Source of the DNA: Bradysia coprophila | Taxonomy: Eukaryota; Arthropoda; Insecta; Diptera; Sciaridae | Length of the DNA stretch: 64,000 bases | Reading direction: 5' to 3' | Assembly (NCBI RefSeq): GCF_014529535.1 | Contig: NW_023503313.1 | Location: 3,246,800-3,310,799, forward strand | Shown here: positions 11,167 through 23,474 of the stretch, piece by piece | Layout of the letters: each line of letters opens with the position of its first letter | Position numbering within the stretch: the stretch's first letter is position 1 | The notes under the pieces: generated by a model | What the model was told of the DNA's origin: nothing | Seen by the model: only the letters and a program-made list of their open reading frames with translations | The model's database searches: none | Position numbers and translations under genes: made by a program

Positions 11167-13539
11167 ATGTCGACAGTCGCAAGTGCCCTCAGCGTCGCTG
11201 GTACAAGAACATCCGGCGCTCCAGTTCGTACACAAAATGGTAAATAATTCAATAGACAATCTAGCCCCTGAATAATGCACGCGGTGAAGTCACATGAATT
11301 TAATTTTCTTTATTCTGAATGGACATTCCAATTTTCATCCTCAATGAGCGATGCATTGTGTTCAGTTGGCAGAAAATGCCCGAAATTCATACAGTTCGAT
11401 GTGTTTCGCAAGTGTTAAGTCGTGTAAAATTTAAGGTTAGGAGTATGGGGCATCCTCTTTGTTAAAATGACTCATTACGATCGGTTCTTCTGGATACGAT
11501 TTTCGTTGTCCGGCTAAATGTTTCTTATTCTGATTGTTACAGTAATGGCAGCTAGTTCGATAGCAAACATTGTCAAAAGTTCACTTGGTCCGGTCGGTTT
11601 AGACAAAATGTTGGTTGATGACATCGGAGATGTTACTGTGACCAATGATGGAGCCACAATTTTGAGATTGTTGGAAGTTGAACATCCTGCGGCCAAGTAA
11701 ATTTCAACAATTCGGACAGTTTCAAAACATTTCTCTGAATTCACGATTTTTGTAGGGTTCTTGTGGAATTGGCTCAACTTCAGGATGACGAAGTTGGTGA
11801 TGGAACAACATCAGTCGTTATATTGGCAGCAGAGCTACTGAAAGTAAGTCTCGTTTTTCGTACTTACTAATGCGATGGCATTAACAGATTTTAATGCCAA
11901 CCTCAATGCAAACGCCCTTTTCCTTCGTTTGTGCGTTTAACCTTTCTAACAATCCGAATTCCGTTTCCAGAATGCTGATGAGCTTGTTAAACAAAAGATT
12001 CACCCAACCTCGATCATATCCGGATATCGTTTGGCATGCAAAGAGGCCTGCAAATACATTTCGGAACACTTAACCGCACCCGTCGATGAGTTGGACAAGA
12101 CATGCTTACAGAATGTAGCCAGAACATCAATGAGCTCAAAGATTATCGGCGCCGATTCAGATTTCTTTTCTGCAATGGTTGTCGAGGCGGCACAAGCTAT
12201 TAAGATTTTGGATCCGAAAGGAAATCCAGCCTATCCGATCAAAGCGGTCAATGTTCTCAAAGCTCATGGAAAATCAGCTCGCGAAAGTGTTTTGATTCAA
12301 GGTCGGTACAATTTCATCCTTCAGTCTGAAGAACTTATCATTAATTGGTTCCATTCACAGGCTACGCACTGAACTGCACTGTGGCGTCACAGCAAATGCC
12401 GAAAAAGATTCTAAACGCAAAGATCGCCTGTCTGGACTTTTCGCTGCAAAAGATCAAAATGAAAATGGGAGTTCAGGTGCTCGTATCGGATCCGGAAAAA
12501 TTGGAGGGAATCCGTGCTCGTGAGCTGGACATCACTAAGGAGCGCATCGACAAAATCATGGCAACGGGTGTCAACGTTATTTTATCATCGGGTGGCATCG
12601 ACGATTTGTGTTTGAAATACTTTGTTGAAGCTGGTGCAATGGCTGTCAGACGAGTCAAGAAGGCTGATCTGAAACGAATTGCTAAGGCTACCGGTGCAGC
12701 TTACCTAACATCGTTGACAAATATGGACGGCGAAGAAAGTTTCGAAGCCACTATGGTCGGTGAGGCAGCCGAAGTGGTGCAAGAAATGATATGCGACGAC
12801 GAATTAATTTTGATTAAGGGACCCAAGGCCAGGTAAATATTTTGGACAAAATTTAGCATTTTCACACGGTGCTAAAATTGAATATCATCTCGTCACTTGC
12901 AGGACTGCTGCATCAATTATTCTCCGAGGTCCCAACGATTTCTATTGCGATGAAATGGAGCGCTCGGTGCACGATGCATTGTGTGTCGTAAAGCGTGTTC
13001 TAGAAGGAAAGAAATTTGTTGCTGGCGGTGGTTGTGTCGAAGCTGCCTTATCAATCTACCTCGAAAATTTCGCTATTTCATTGGTAAGCATCGCTTCACT
13101 GCCAATAAAGTTGATTTCGAGTGGACGAACAAAATTTTTAATTTTCGACATTTCAATTTTCTTTCAACAGAGTTCGAGAGAGCAACTGGCTATCGCCGAA
13201 TTTGCCAAGTCATTACTTGTGATTCCAAAGACATTAGCCGTGAATGCAGCAAAGGACGCAACCGATTTGGTGGCAAAATTACGTGCTTTCCACAATTCCA
13301 GTCAAACAAAATTGGAGCACACCGATCTCAAGTGGTGCGGATTGGATCTCATTGAGGGTACAGTCAAGGATAACCGAAAGGCGGGCGTACTGGAACCGGC
13401 TATGTCAAAGATCAAATCACTGAAATTTGCTACCGAAGCTGCCATTACCATATTGCGAATCGATGACATGATCAAATTGAATCCGGAACAACAACAGGGC
13501 AGAGGATATGCCGATGCTCATGCTGCCGGCGAATTGTAG
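11167..13539 (+). CDS. CCT1: T-complex protein 1 subunit alpha (CCT1), 7 exons, 555 aa
   Basis: Subunit of the cytosolic TRiC/CCT chaperonin, the double-ring ATPase that folds actin, tubulin and many WD40 proteins. Exons 11167-11239, 11543-11696, 11756-11843, 11971-12301, 12361-12832, 12903-13083 and 13171-13539 are all GT-AG and in phase. Near-identity to animal CCT1 is clear: [40 protein letters not shown], the nucleotide-binding GDGTTS motif, [28 protein letters not shown], and the C-terminal [20 protein letters not shown]. The apical and equatorial domains are complete. The length matches the family (about 555). The start at [12 protein letters not shown] fits the usual short N-terminus before RTQNVMAA. 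A likely AATAAA-type signal lies downstream near 13770. Confidence 0.98.
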
Positions 13540-14394
13540 AGTTTTTAAGAAGTGTTTTCATTCAAATTTATCCATAAAATTCGTTTTAACCATGTAAGTT
13601 GTTCTCGTACGGCAACATCAAACGGCCGTTCGGCTAAACGCTGCGTTTTGCGAGAGTGTAAATTACAATAATTTCACCAGACTCAGATAATGTTCTCGGT
13701 TTCTTAGGTTAACTTAAATCACAAATTTCATCGAATTTTCCTTTTTTGTTACTCACATTAATTGATTAATAAACAATTGCTTTTAACACAATCGCATCGT
13801 AACTTTTAAAGTGTGCGAAGCATGGCACACGGTTCGGTGTTCGGAGAAAAACTGCAACAATAAGTAGAACAACAACGACTGGATTGATGCGGGACTATTA
13901 TTAATACGAAAGAACATCAAAGTCAATTCATTTTCTGTCTGTTACTGATTCACTGACGAAGAAAACGGTAGGCATTACACAACAACCACATCCATTGTAT
14001 CTTCTTCGTCCAGTTGAGGTGTCATTCATATCAAATTGTGAGAATTCGAAAGATAACCACCGACGACACGATCGATTTGTAGAAAAGAAATAGAGTGAAT
14101 ATGCAAACATTTACCACTAAGCGTTGATATCAAAAAAATGTTGTGATGAGATAACGCGACTGTAGCTGATAGCGAAGAATTTATTGAAAAATTAGTTTCC
14201 ACTTTAGTTGTGAGCCTTTATTTTGCCGAGTGAAAACCACCGATTATTCTGTTGTGAATTCCCCAAAAAAAAAAAAAACGTCAAAGTGTTGTGTGTGAAA
14301 CGATTGCCAATCTAAGTCATGCATTTATAATGAAGTGAATCACTTTCGGCCTGTGATAAACTAACAAGAACGAAAATATTTTAACGCAAACAGA
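13540..14394. other. CCT1 3' region and upstream region of the ABCC5-like gene
   Basis: The CCT1 3' UTR continues past the stop at 13539, with AATAAAC near 13770. The 5' part of the transporter transcript should lie before 14395. No further coding exon is supported. Confidence 0.4.
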
Positions 14395-17300
14395 ATGGAA
14401 TTAGAAGACTATTCATCGTTGAGTGAGAAGCATACTGTAAACAAAAGGTATAGTGAGCTCATGGTTACCACTACATTCCACAATTCGTCGATACGATTTT
14501 TTTTTACTTTGTTGAAATCCTTTCTTCAGCCTTTCCTCGGATGAAGACGCTGATCCACATGTTAATCTTTCATACTCCGGAAGTTTGGGAAGTGAAAATA
14601 CGACAATAGGTAAGAGAGAAAAAAAAAGGGAAATGATTATGACATAGCCACACTACTACACTCACTTCTATGTACTTCTTCCCTACGAATTTTCGTTATC
14701 TACAAATTCTTATCTGCAATATCTGTATTAGATATTTTGGCTCATTCGGAAGGTGTAAATCACTTCTCGAAATTTGCTGAACGTTTCGTATTTCTTGGTA
14801 AATAATGATTGTGATAGACGATCGATGTCCAAAGTTGTGTACATTCTAAAGCTATATCTTCCCACTCAAAATATGATTCTTTATTAGTTTTTTTTTTTGT
14901 ATTCGCTCAAGTTTGTTTTAAAAGAAAAAGGCAATTTTAGGTCAAAAAAATTATGCATTTAATGGCATGTATCAAATTGCCTTATTTTGTGATGAGGTCT
15001 AAGTACCTTTTTGCTTAAACATTTAGTATTTAGTTCGTAACTAATTAGTTGTTATAACTTTAGTTTCCTTCATTTTGACAAAAATTTGAATTTGATCTAC
15101 TTGATACTAGTAGAGACTATTTTTAGGAATTAAGAGTTATTAAAAATTCCACAAAATTCTAAAAAAAACTCTTAAATTTTACGAAGTGACTAATCGCACC
15201 TGGGTGCAATTAGCCAAACAACACAGCAGATGCTATTCGCACCCGGGTGCGATTAGCCAGACAACACAGCTGACGCTATTCGCACCCGGGTGCGATTAGC
15301 CAGACAACACAACCAATGCTATTCGCACCCGGGTGCGATTAGCCGAATAACACAACAGATGCTATTCGAACCCTACGTAGTACATTTTCACCGAAAATAC
15401 GATTTTCTAATGTTATATTTGTATGATATATACTGAATTTGTAAGACATATTTGTCATAAATTGAATATCTAAATATCAGATGAAAGCTGTTTTTGTTTA
15501 CTATCATATTTCATAACTTCTATGAAATTAAATACAATTTTCAGAAACTTTTGATCAAATCTGGTAGGGAGCGCAAATAGGGAATTTCAATTTCGCATTT
15601 TACGTATTCCCAAATAATATAAGTCCTAGCGGAAATTAGCCCTGTTTTTCGACAAAAAGTACATATTATGAAACTGGCGACGAAATATCGCAAAATCATC
15701 AGAATGGTGAATTCTGCAATAAAATCACAAGTTCTGTGGCATAGTTGTAACTCTATTATTTGAATGAGTGTGTGCATTGCAGGCAAGCAACTTTTTTTAG
15801 TATCGGCTAATGTTAAGCTTTTAAACAACTTGACATTCTCTATTGAAGAGACAAGGTATTAATCAACCAAGAACTAAGTTTTGTCCAAATCGATTCTACC
15901 TAAAACGCGAAATAAAAAAACCTTAAACGTTAAATGAACAGTTTGTTGAAACCGAGAGGGAAGCAATGGACCTGAAACTCATTTTTATCTCTTTTTAACT
16001 CTCATAACTCTTACATTTTGTTTGGAGGTAGGAGTTTTAGAGAGTTCTACAACTCGTTTTAACTCTTACAACTCATTTCAGTGGTTTCTCCACGGCTAAA
16101 ATGTCCAAAGTCGACTCAACTGAATGTTCCTCGTACAATTTGTTTTTTTTTTTTAATTTTCTACAGACGAAAAATTTCATAAAGTCTTATTGCTCTTTTG
16201 GTTTTACATATGAAGTTATAAGTATGAACACCTCGTCGCAAGAAAATTAGTAAAGTCAAGTATCCAAAAACAAAGAATAGTTACTTATCGAATCAAACTT
16301 ACTACATTTTACTGTCACTTGAAGATTTCTCTGACAACTTAAATGATTTACTGATTTAGACTTAGACTTAGACTGACTTAGACTTAAAACTCACTTAGGA
16401 TTATTTCGATTCACAGTTTTTGAAAAACAATTTGTCACCTCGATTCAGTTTTAGATAGATTTCATGTCATTCCACACATGTAGGCTACTACACGACTATT
16501 TTGATCGTAGTAAGATACAAATCGTGATAAAGCGATGAAATTCTGTGATCAAATTTTCACAAGAATTTCCATTTAAGAACTACTGTCGAATTTCCAGTGA
16601 TTGGATGGATTTGTTTAGTAATATTAGTTCCGTCAAGAAGGCGACTTTTGTATTGAAAATATAACCACGAATCCAATTATTTGAAATAGAGATTAGCCAC
16701 GCAACACAGCAGATGCTATTCGCACCCGAATTGCACCCGGGTGCGATTAGCACGTCATTTGGTTGCGATTAGCATCTGCTGTGTTGTTTGGCTAATTGCA
16801 CCCGGTGCGAATAGCATCCGCTGTGTTGTTCGGCTATTCGCACCCGGGTGCGATTAGCATCGGCCTAAATTTTAATAGGAATTTTGAGGAAATTTTTTAA
16901 GAATTTTTCGAATTTTTAAGAAATACAAGGAATTTTGAAAACCGACACATTTTCTGTTTCGTTGTTTGCTGTTTTTTTTTTGTGAATCTTGTTGTGCTTT
17001 TATATGGAGAAATCAGAAATTCAAGTAAAACACAGAAACAGCAAATGTGTCGGTTTTCAAAATTCCGTGTGTGTAAATTCTTAAAAATAGATAAGGCTCT
17101 GAACAGGTCAGGTCGACCTGAAACCTGAAGCTAAGATTACCTAAATCTGATTAGAACTGAACATTGCGAATTAAAATTACCTAAAATTTACCTAAAATTT
17201 ACCTAAAATCTGAAAACCAATAAAATGTCAGGCTAATCAGGTCAGATATCAGGTATATGGGTTTTTGAAAACTGACCTGATTTACTTGAATTTATTTTGA

Positions 17301-20300
17301 TTTCAGATTTCAGGTAAATTGAGGTCTGTTTAGTTCAGACTCAGATATTTTCAGGTCGACTTGAATTTAAGTTTCAGATGCCTGACTCGTTTCGAGTCTT
17401 AAAAATAGATCCTGGATGCTACTCCTCAAAAATAAAAGTCACAGAACAATTCTTGAGAAGCTATTCCATGTGAAGTATTTGTATTTGTAACTCAATAAAG
17501 CAAAGGCAGGTTTTCATCAGAGAAATATCCCATCAAGTTGTTGAGTATGATTCACCTTACACTCCTAAAATCTTAATCCACCCCTTCATATAGCAGTAAG
17601 AAGAGTGTATATAGTGGGAAAATTAACTGAAAATCTGGAAAGTATTTTTCCTGTACCGACTAAAGGATTTCAAGGATTCTCCGCTTTATCTTCAGGTAGA
17701 AGAAACAATCCCAAGATCAGGAGCATTCGAGTGGAATCTGCATACGTAAAGAATACAAGACTTTCCAGATATCAAAATGCTATATACGCATCCATACCAT
17801 TCCGAAAGCAAACAATTAGGTAACACTCAATAAAAGAGGAAGTTCTTTGACATAGTCCAAATTTATAAACATTTCGCTAGAACTGAGGAGATTATCGTCG
17901 ATTCGGTTGGTTGTTTGTCAAATGCAACTTTTGCGTGGGTACGAAATTACCGCGTTGGAAGTGCGATCGTTCAACAGCAGGTTCTACCGAAATCTACAAG
18001 GACTGATTGCTGTGAAGTGAATGGAAAGAGGTGAGATTGCTGCTAACGAACGTTCTAAATGAAAAATTGAGTTTGCATTTCAACATTGTTTGAAGACTTT
18101 CAGGCATCTACAAATATGAGCACCAAACTCATGGGAAAAGAGGGTCAATGCTTCGAGTGGCATGGAAATTTTGTAGCACACGAGTGATAATTGCTACTTT
18201 GATTCATTTATTTTCGATCATTTGTGCATTGGGTCTTTGTATTTTCACCAAACTTTGTTTAGAATCGATAGTTGAAATGGATGAGAGTAAGAAAATTACG
18301 GTAAATTAATCTGACAGAACCCTCAACTCTCCTCAAACAAAATGCAAAATCTTAATTCATTTCAGTCCAACAATTCCGGGAATACTACATCAGGCGATGT
18401 GAATCATGATGGGGCGTTTAGAAATGCAATCTTGTATTCCGCTGGAATTGTTTTATGTCTGTTCTTTTTCCACTTCTTCGAAAGTACGAGTTGTTGGATT
18501 AATTTGAGGTAATAATCGGTTGGCAATAGGTTTTAGTTACGACAATTACTTTCTTTAAAATTTTTTTATTGTAGAACGGCCTCTCGATTGCGTACAGCTT
18601 GCATTGCTTCAACATTTTCCAGAATAATAAAGAGTTCGATTATTTATAAAATAGCACCGCATCAGGTTTGACCATATGTTTAACATGCAAAATTGCATAG
18701 TTTTTAATTGATCGTCTGAAGCATTTACTTTTAGCTACCGAAGAAGGCAAATTAATTTACGACATGGTCATGAAGGGAACCCAATTCGTATCAACATTCA
18801 TCGGAATCATTTTATTTCTGGGCGCCTCTATAGTTCTGCTAGGAGTTCCAGGCATGTGGCCTCTGTTCGGCATATTTGCATTATTTATCGGAGTGGTAAT
18901 TTATATATTGAATGAAAACGTTTCACAAGCGATTCCCCCTCGAACGTCACCTCTTTTCTTTATGTAACAGACTGTGCTCTCAAAAATGTCCTCCCATTTC
19001 TATCGAAGATCCCTGCAATATTTGTGCTCAAAGTTATCGCAATTGGACGAAAATATAAAAACATTTGAAAGTGTGAAGATTTTGGAAAGTGAGGCGATTT
19101 TGAGGAAAATGATTGCATCCAGCATATCGCATCAGTACAATAACTTATGCAAGTCAGAGTTTCTAGCGCCCAGGTTTGCTTTCGGGATTTGGTCGTCGAT
19201 TCTTTTGGGTGGTTTGTATTTGAATTGGTGCGACACTGATATTCAAACGGATACCGTACCGGTGCTCGTATTGATAATCATCTACGGTCACTACATTCAG
19301 ATCTTACTCATGCAATGTTTCGAAGCAATTGGATCTATTTTTCAAGGAAAGGGGTCCTTGGATAAGATAAAGGTATTTATCTGTAAATATTACAATGTCT
19401 TCTCTATTTCGCCTTTATGGCCTCCTTTATTAGAGAGTAGACATAACTTCGGAAGCAATAAAATTGAAGTGAAAATTTGTCTGTTGCAGAATATTTATTC
19501 TATCACCCATCCTCATCCGTCCAAAAGCAAACCGAATCGAAACCTTCAAGTATCTATCCCACACGCTATTTTTGAATGGACAACTGATCTACTGTTACAA
19601 CCGTTGAAACGGAACAGTGAAATGATCAAAATGAATGGTTGTAAAAAGGACCTAGTTGTGGAAGACTTTTTCGTTCCATTGGTAATTTCATTGAAATTCG
19701 TTAAAATTTCAAATTTCAAATTCCAAAAACAACATTTCTCAGAACCAAATAATTGGCATCACCGGATGTACCGACTCCGGCAAAACGTCATTATTGTACA
19801 GTATTTTGGGACATGTGCCAATTAAAACCGGACAAAGTTTTAGACGAGGAAAATTTGCATTCTTTCCGAAAGAGCCGTATGTGAGTACCGGTTCTGTTCG
19901 CGATAACATCACGTTTGGAACGGATTTTGACAGCATTCGTTACTACAAGGCAATATCGATAAGTCGACTGTCGAACGAGATATGTTTTAGTGGGAACAAG
20001 GACGACTATCCAATCGAATCGTTTCATTTTAGCAAGGAACAATTGGAGAGGATATGTTTCGCACGGGCAATTTTTTGTGATAGGTTTGGTGAAAAAAACC
20101 TAATTTATTCGAATGATCCTTTAATATCACTCTATCAGGGAAATCATAATGCTTGATGAACCACTCAGTTCTGTTATGGACGAAAAGGAGATTTGTGACA
20201 TCTTCCGACAAGCTGTTGATTTTCTTGTTAAAGCTGGAAAAACAGTAATCGTTTCTAGCCAAAATCCAGGTGTAAGTTAGTTGGTCGAATATGTTACCGA

Positions 20301-22994
20301 TCATTCAAAAGAAATTAAATTAAACTCTCGATCATTTTGGCAGCTCTTAGAGCAGTGTAACCGGATCTACTTAGCGGATGATAGTGAAATAACAAAATGC
20401 ATGGAATTCGAGGAGCTGCAGATGACACCAGAATACGACGACGTCACACAAGACTATTATATGAAGAAATTCAGGTTAAGCGAGCTACTCGTACGCGAAT
20501 GTCCTTTTCTTCTAATCTTCAATTTTACTAACAGACAGGAGAGTGTAAACTATGTGTCGCTTCAAGATGACGATGAAGATGAGAAAGACAATTTAAGTAA
20601 AAGGGCGCCTCAATTTCATCGCTTTACTTTCGACTAAACTTTTTTTTTTCCAATAGAAAATGTGGGCAGTTTACGAATGAACGAATTGTTGTCCTGTTGT
20701 CGGCGTTTCCTTTTAATAATTTTGCATTTGCTCAATGCCACAGCTTACCTATTGTTACCGATAGGCTTTGTTTACACAGTGTCGGTAAGGACAATGAATT
20801 AGAAATGTTTTGTTGAACAATTTTAAGTTTTTTTTTTAAATCGAAAATATTAGAGAGAATTCATCGACCCCTGGTTGACGTACATTACATTGGCCGTTAT
20901 ATCATTCGTCTTTGTAACGGATATTTTGATCAAAAATATCGTCCTGAAAGCTGGTCGCCACAAACTAAAGCAGACACAAAAGCAATACCTGGACAAATTT
21001 TTAAACAGTTCGATATGTGCGGTGAAGAAAATAAAGTTTCTCGAGATGCAAAAATCCTTTACGTCGAACAATCTGACGGGTTAGTAATATTGTTTGATCC
21101 TTAACTTATATGCCTTTATGTCCCAATTCTAACCGACATTTCAACGAATCCACGTTTCTTTAAAACCGAACAGTCTTCCAGAATATCTCTTCGTCGATCA
21201 ACTACATCATTCTTTCGATCATAACTGGTGGCCTATTGATAGCGTGCAATTATTGGACCGTTTTTGGTGTCGTGTTCACCATAACTATTTTCGTTGTTAT
21301 TTACTATCGCTACCGGTACGAATGTTATCAATGAATTTTTAAGATCAGCATTTCATTTCGAAACCTTTACCCTTCAAGAAAAACGATCATTCATTACGGT
21401 AAAATGGAGTACAAATCCAAAATGGATATGCATGCGCGGGTGGACAATCTATTGGCTGGTAGGGCTGTAATACAGTCAATGGACAAGGTTGACACGTTCC
21501 GTTATGAGTAGGTAAATTGCAGCGGATGTGAAGTTTTAGCGAATTTAACTATTTCATGTCGTCAGTTTTTACAACGATACGGAAGTGAATTCAACAGCCC
21601 TCTTCATACGAACATCAGTGATGTGCTATACCAAATTCTTGATGGCTTCGAGTACGAGTAAGTAAATTTTTGAAATTGACTAAAAACGATGGTTCTATGG
21701 TACAAGGTTCTGATAGAATAAGTTGAGACACACACGAAGACGGGAAATTCTCTCTTCTACAGCGATATTGGAAAAAATATTGCCGCCCTTGACTTCGTGT
21801 TCAGTTCAGGGGTGTCCTAACATTTTCTTTCAGATCCTTTCTAACATGACCACGCTAAAAATTAATTTGCTTTTCGATCAGCTGTTGGTTCGATAATGGT
21901 AATTGCTGCATTCCTTGCTAGTGCCACCACAAAACTGTACCAATACTATTTTTGTCTTGGCCTGTTCCTTTATCTGACGTACTCGTATAGCTTAAGTTGT
22001 TTGCTGGAATCTTGGTTCATCAAAGATTACAACGAAGAAGTGTACACCACTGAAAATCCTGTACAAATTTTACATTTCCAATTGCAGACAAATTAAATTA
22101 ATTTCTCGTTGCCACACAGAAACTTGCGGTCACTAAAAGCTTTGAGAATTCTGGGTCAGTTGTCCTGCAAAAGGAAGATATACCTGTGTCGATATCATTC
22201 AAAGCGGTTACAATCAATCATTACAACGAGATGACTTTGAAAGTAAAGAACTTTTACGTTGAGAAAGCTGAAGTTGCTTGTATTACAAATTCATTTTGAG
22301 AAAACGGCAGTCCAATGTGATAAACCGAAATTATTTTATTCGAAGGTATTGATGGACGATCGTCGAAGTTTATCATACCGCTGTTGATGAAAGAAATCAC
22401 TCAAACCATCGGTAATATATTTCTCAATAATTTCGATATTGCCACCCTTTCATCGTCGTCCCTTCAACATAATATGGGCATTATACCGAAAAATCCACAA
22501 GTTTATGGGGCATCGATCAGGTTAGTTTCGGAGGGTTTTCCGAAATGATATTATTTTAAATTCTATTGGATTTAGGGAGATTCTGTAAAAATAAAAATGT
22601 TTCAGAACATTTCTGAATGTGAACAACACGGCAATGAGCAACTTATCGACTGTGATGCAACGTTTTCACATATGGCAAGCGGTCTTAGACTTACCAAAAG
22701 AAATGGATGAACCAGTTAGCAATCTGACTCAAGATCAGCGACAGCTGTTGTGTATGGCTAAATTTTGGCTGATGTTGAAACCGGTACAGTGAACATGACA
22801 CACCGTACCTCGACAGTGTACTCTAATTTCGTGATTTCTTTTTACAGATTTTAATTGTTGAAAATCCACATCCGGACATAATCGATATAATCGACGAGGT
22901 GATTCCGGCGTATTTTTCAAATTCAACAGTCCTAATCATTGGCTCGAACTCTCTATTGAAATGTTGCAAGAAATTTATAAATTTAGACGAATAA
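14395..22994 (+). CDS. ABCC5/MRP5-like ABC transporter with degenerate ATP sites, 24 exons, about 1304 aa
   Basis: A full ABCC-type protein (TMD1-NBD1-TMD2-NBD2, no TMD0). Exons: 14395-14447, 14530-14609, 17597-17819, 17881-18030, 18096-18300, 18366-18508, 18575-18665, 18722-18895, 18971-19372, 19490-19681, 19743-20083, 20139-20271, 20344-20474, 20535-20596, 20657-20784, 20854-21079, 21174-21315, 21379-21507, 21566-21657, 21882-22039, 22120-22279, 22346-22520, 22606-22783, 22848-22994. All are GT-AG and phases close to 1305 codons. Similarity to human ABCC5 is visible in the N-terminal linker (SRYQNAIYASI), LSNATFAW, MLRVAWKFCSTRVIIATLI, LRTASRLRTACIASTFSRII and LATEEGKLIYDMV. NBD1 keeps Walker A (GCTDSGKT, about 579-586) and Walker B (IIMLDEP, about 687-693), but its signature is FSKEQ. 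NBD2 has lost Walker A (CIDGRSSKF, about 1139), has LTQDQ as signature (about 1237) and LIVEN for Walker B (about 1258). The first intron junctions are the least certain. The 3-kb second intron holds a large mobile element. Confidence 0.85.
15182..16865. mobile_element. Non-autonomous TIR element A with palindrome-core arrays (Mutator-like duplication size)
   Basis: The element lies in the second intron of the ABCC5-like gene and is flanked by the 9-bp direct repeat TAAATTTTA (15173-15181 and 16866-16874). The ends CGAAGTGACTAATCGCACC and, read inward from the right, GGCCGATGCTAATCGCACC form an imperfect terminal inverted repeat. From the left run about four copies of a roughly 42-bp unit whose core is the perfect palindrome CGCACCCGGGTGCG followed by ATTAGCC and CAACACAGC. 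About three copies run inward from the right, mostly in inverted orientation. The centre (about 15375-16690) is not repetitive and contains no transposase that I can see. Confidence 0.75.
16929..17066. mobile_element. Small hairpin MITE, copy 1
   Basis: The terminal repeats GGAATTTTGAAAACCGACAC and GTGTCGGTTTTCAAAATTCC enclose a loop that includes TTTTATATGGAGAAATCAGA. A second copy with the same loop lies at 37616-37751, which establishes a dispersed family. This copy is in the second intron of the ABCC5-like gene, just beyond element A. Confidence 0.85.
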
Positions 22995-23474
22995 ATGGAA
23001 TTTTCGTGTTTAGAACCTTGGATAATTTTGATATCAATCGAACTTTTACATTTTGGGTGGAGAAGGCATGGAAAATGTGTATCGGTTTCATGTCAATCAA
23101 AATGAAACAATTTTCTCCCCAAAACATGTGAAGGGTATTGAATCCTTCATCTACAAAGCTACACAATTTTAGAATAGTGAATGCAACATCCAAATTTTCC
23201 TTCAAAATCTAGAAAACCCAGAAGCAATAGTTATTTGTGTATCTGTTTTGGACGATTGTTTTTAGGCAATTTCGCGAGTTGTAGCCCGAACGAAGTGACT
23301 CCCTCATTTTCGGCCCCGACACATGAAAACAATTTTTGCAAGTCTTTATGCAGCGCAGTGGAATAGTCTGTGGTATAACAGTATAACAATTCGCCCTTTG
23401 GCTATCTGACCTTGGTTTAAAAAACCGATTACAATATTTTATCTCTGTTTCGAGGGGGACCGCACTGAAAACAG

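Noticed and set aside
15190-15370. CRISPR-like look of regularly spaced repeats
   Set aside because: This is a eukaryotic intron; units are palindromic, vary in sequence, have no unique spacers and are mirrored at the other end of a TIR element.
18950-18972. In-frame stop in the ABCC5-like gene after PLFFM
   Set aside because: It lies inside a 75-bp intron (18896-18970) ending TGTAACAG; splicing gives FALFIGVTVLSKM in phase.
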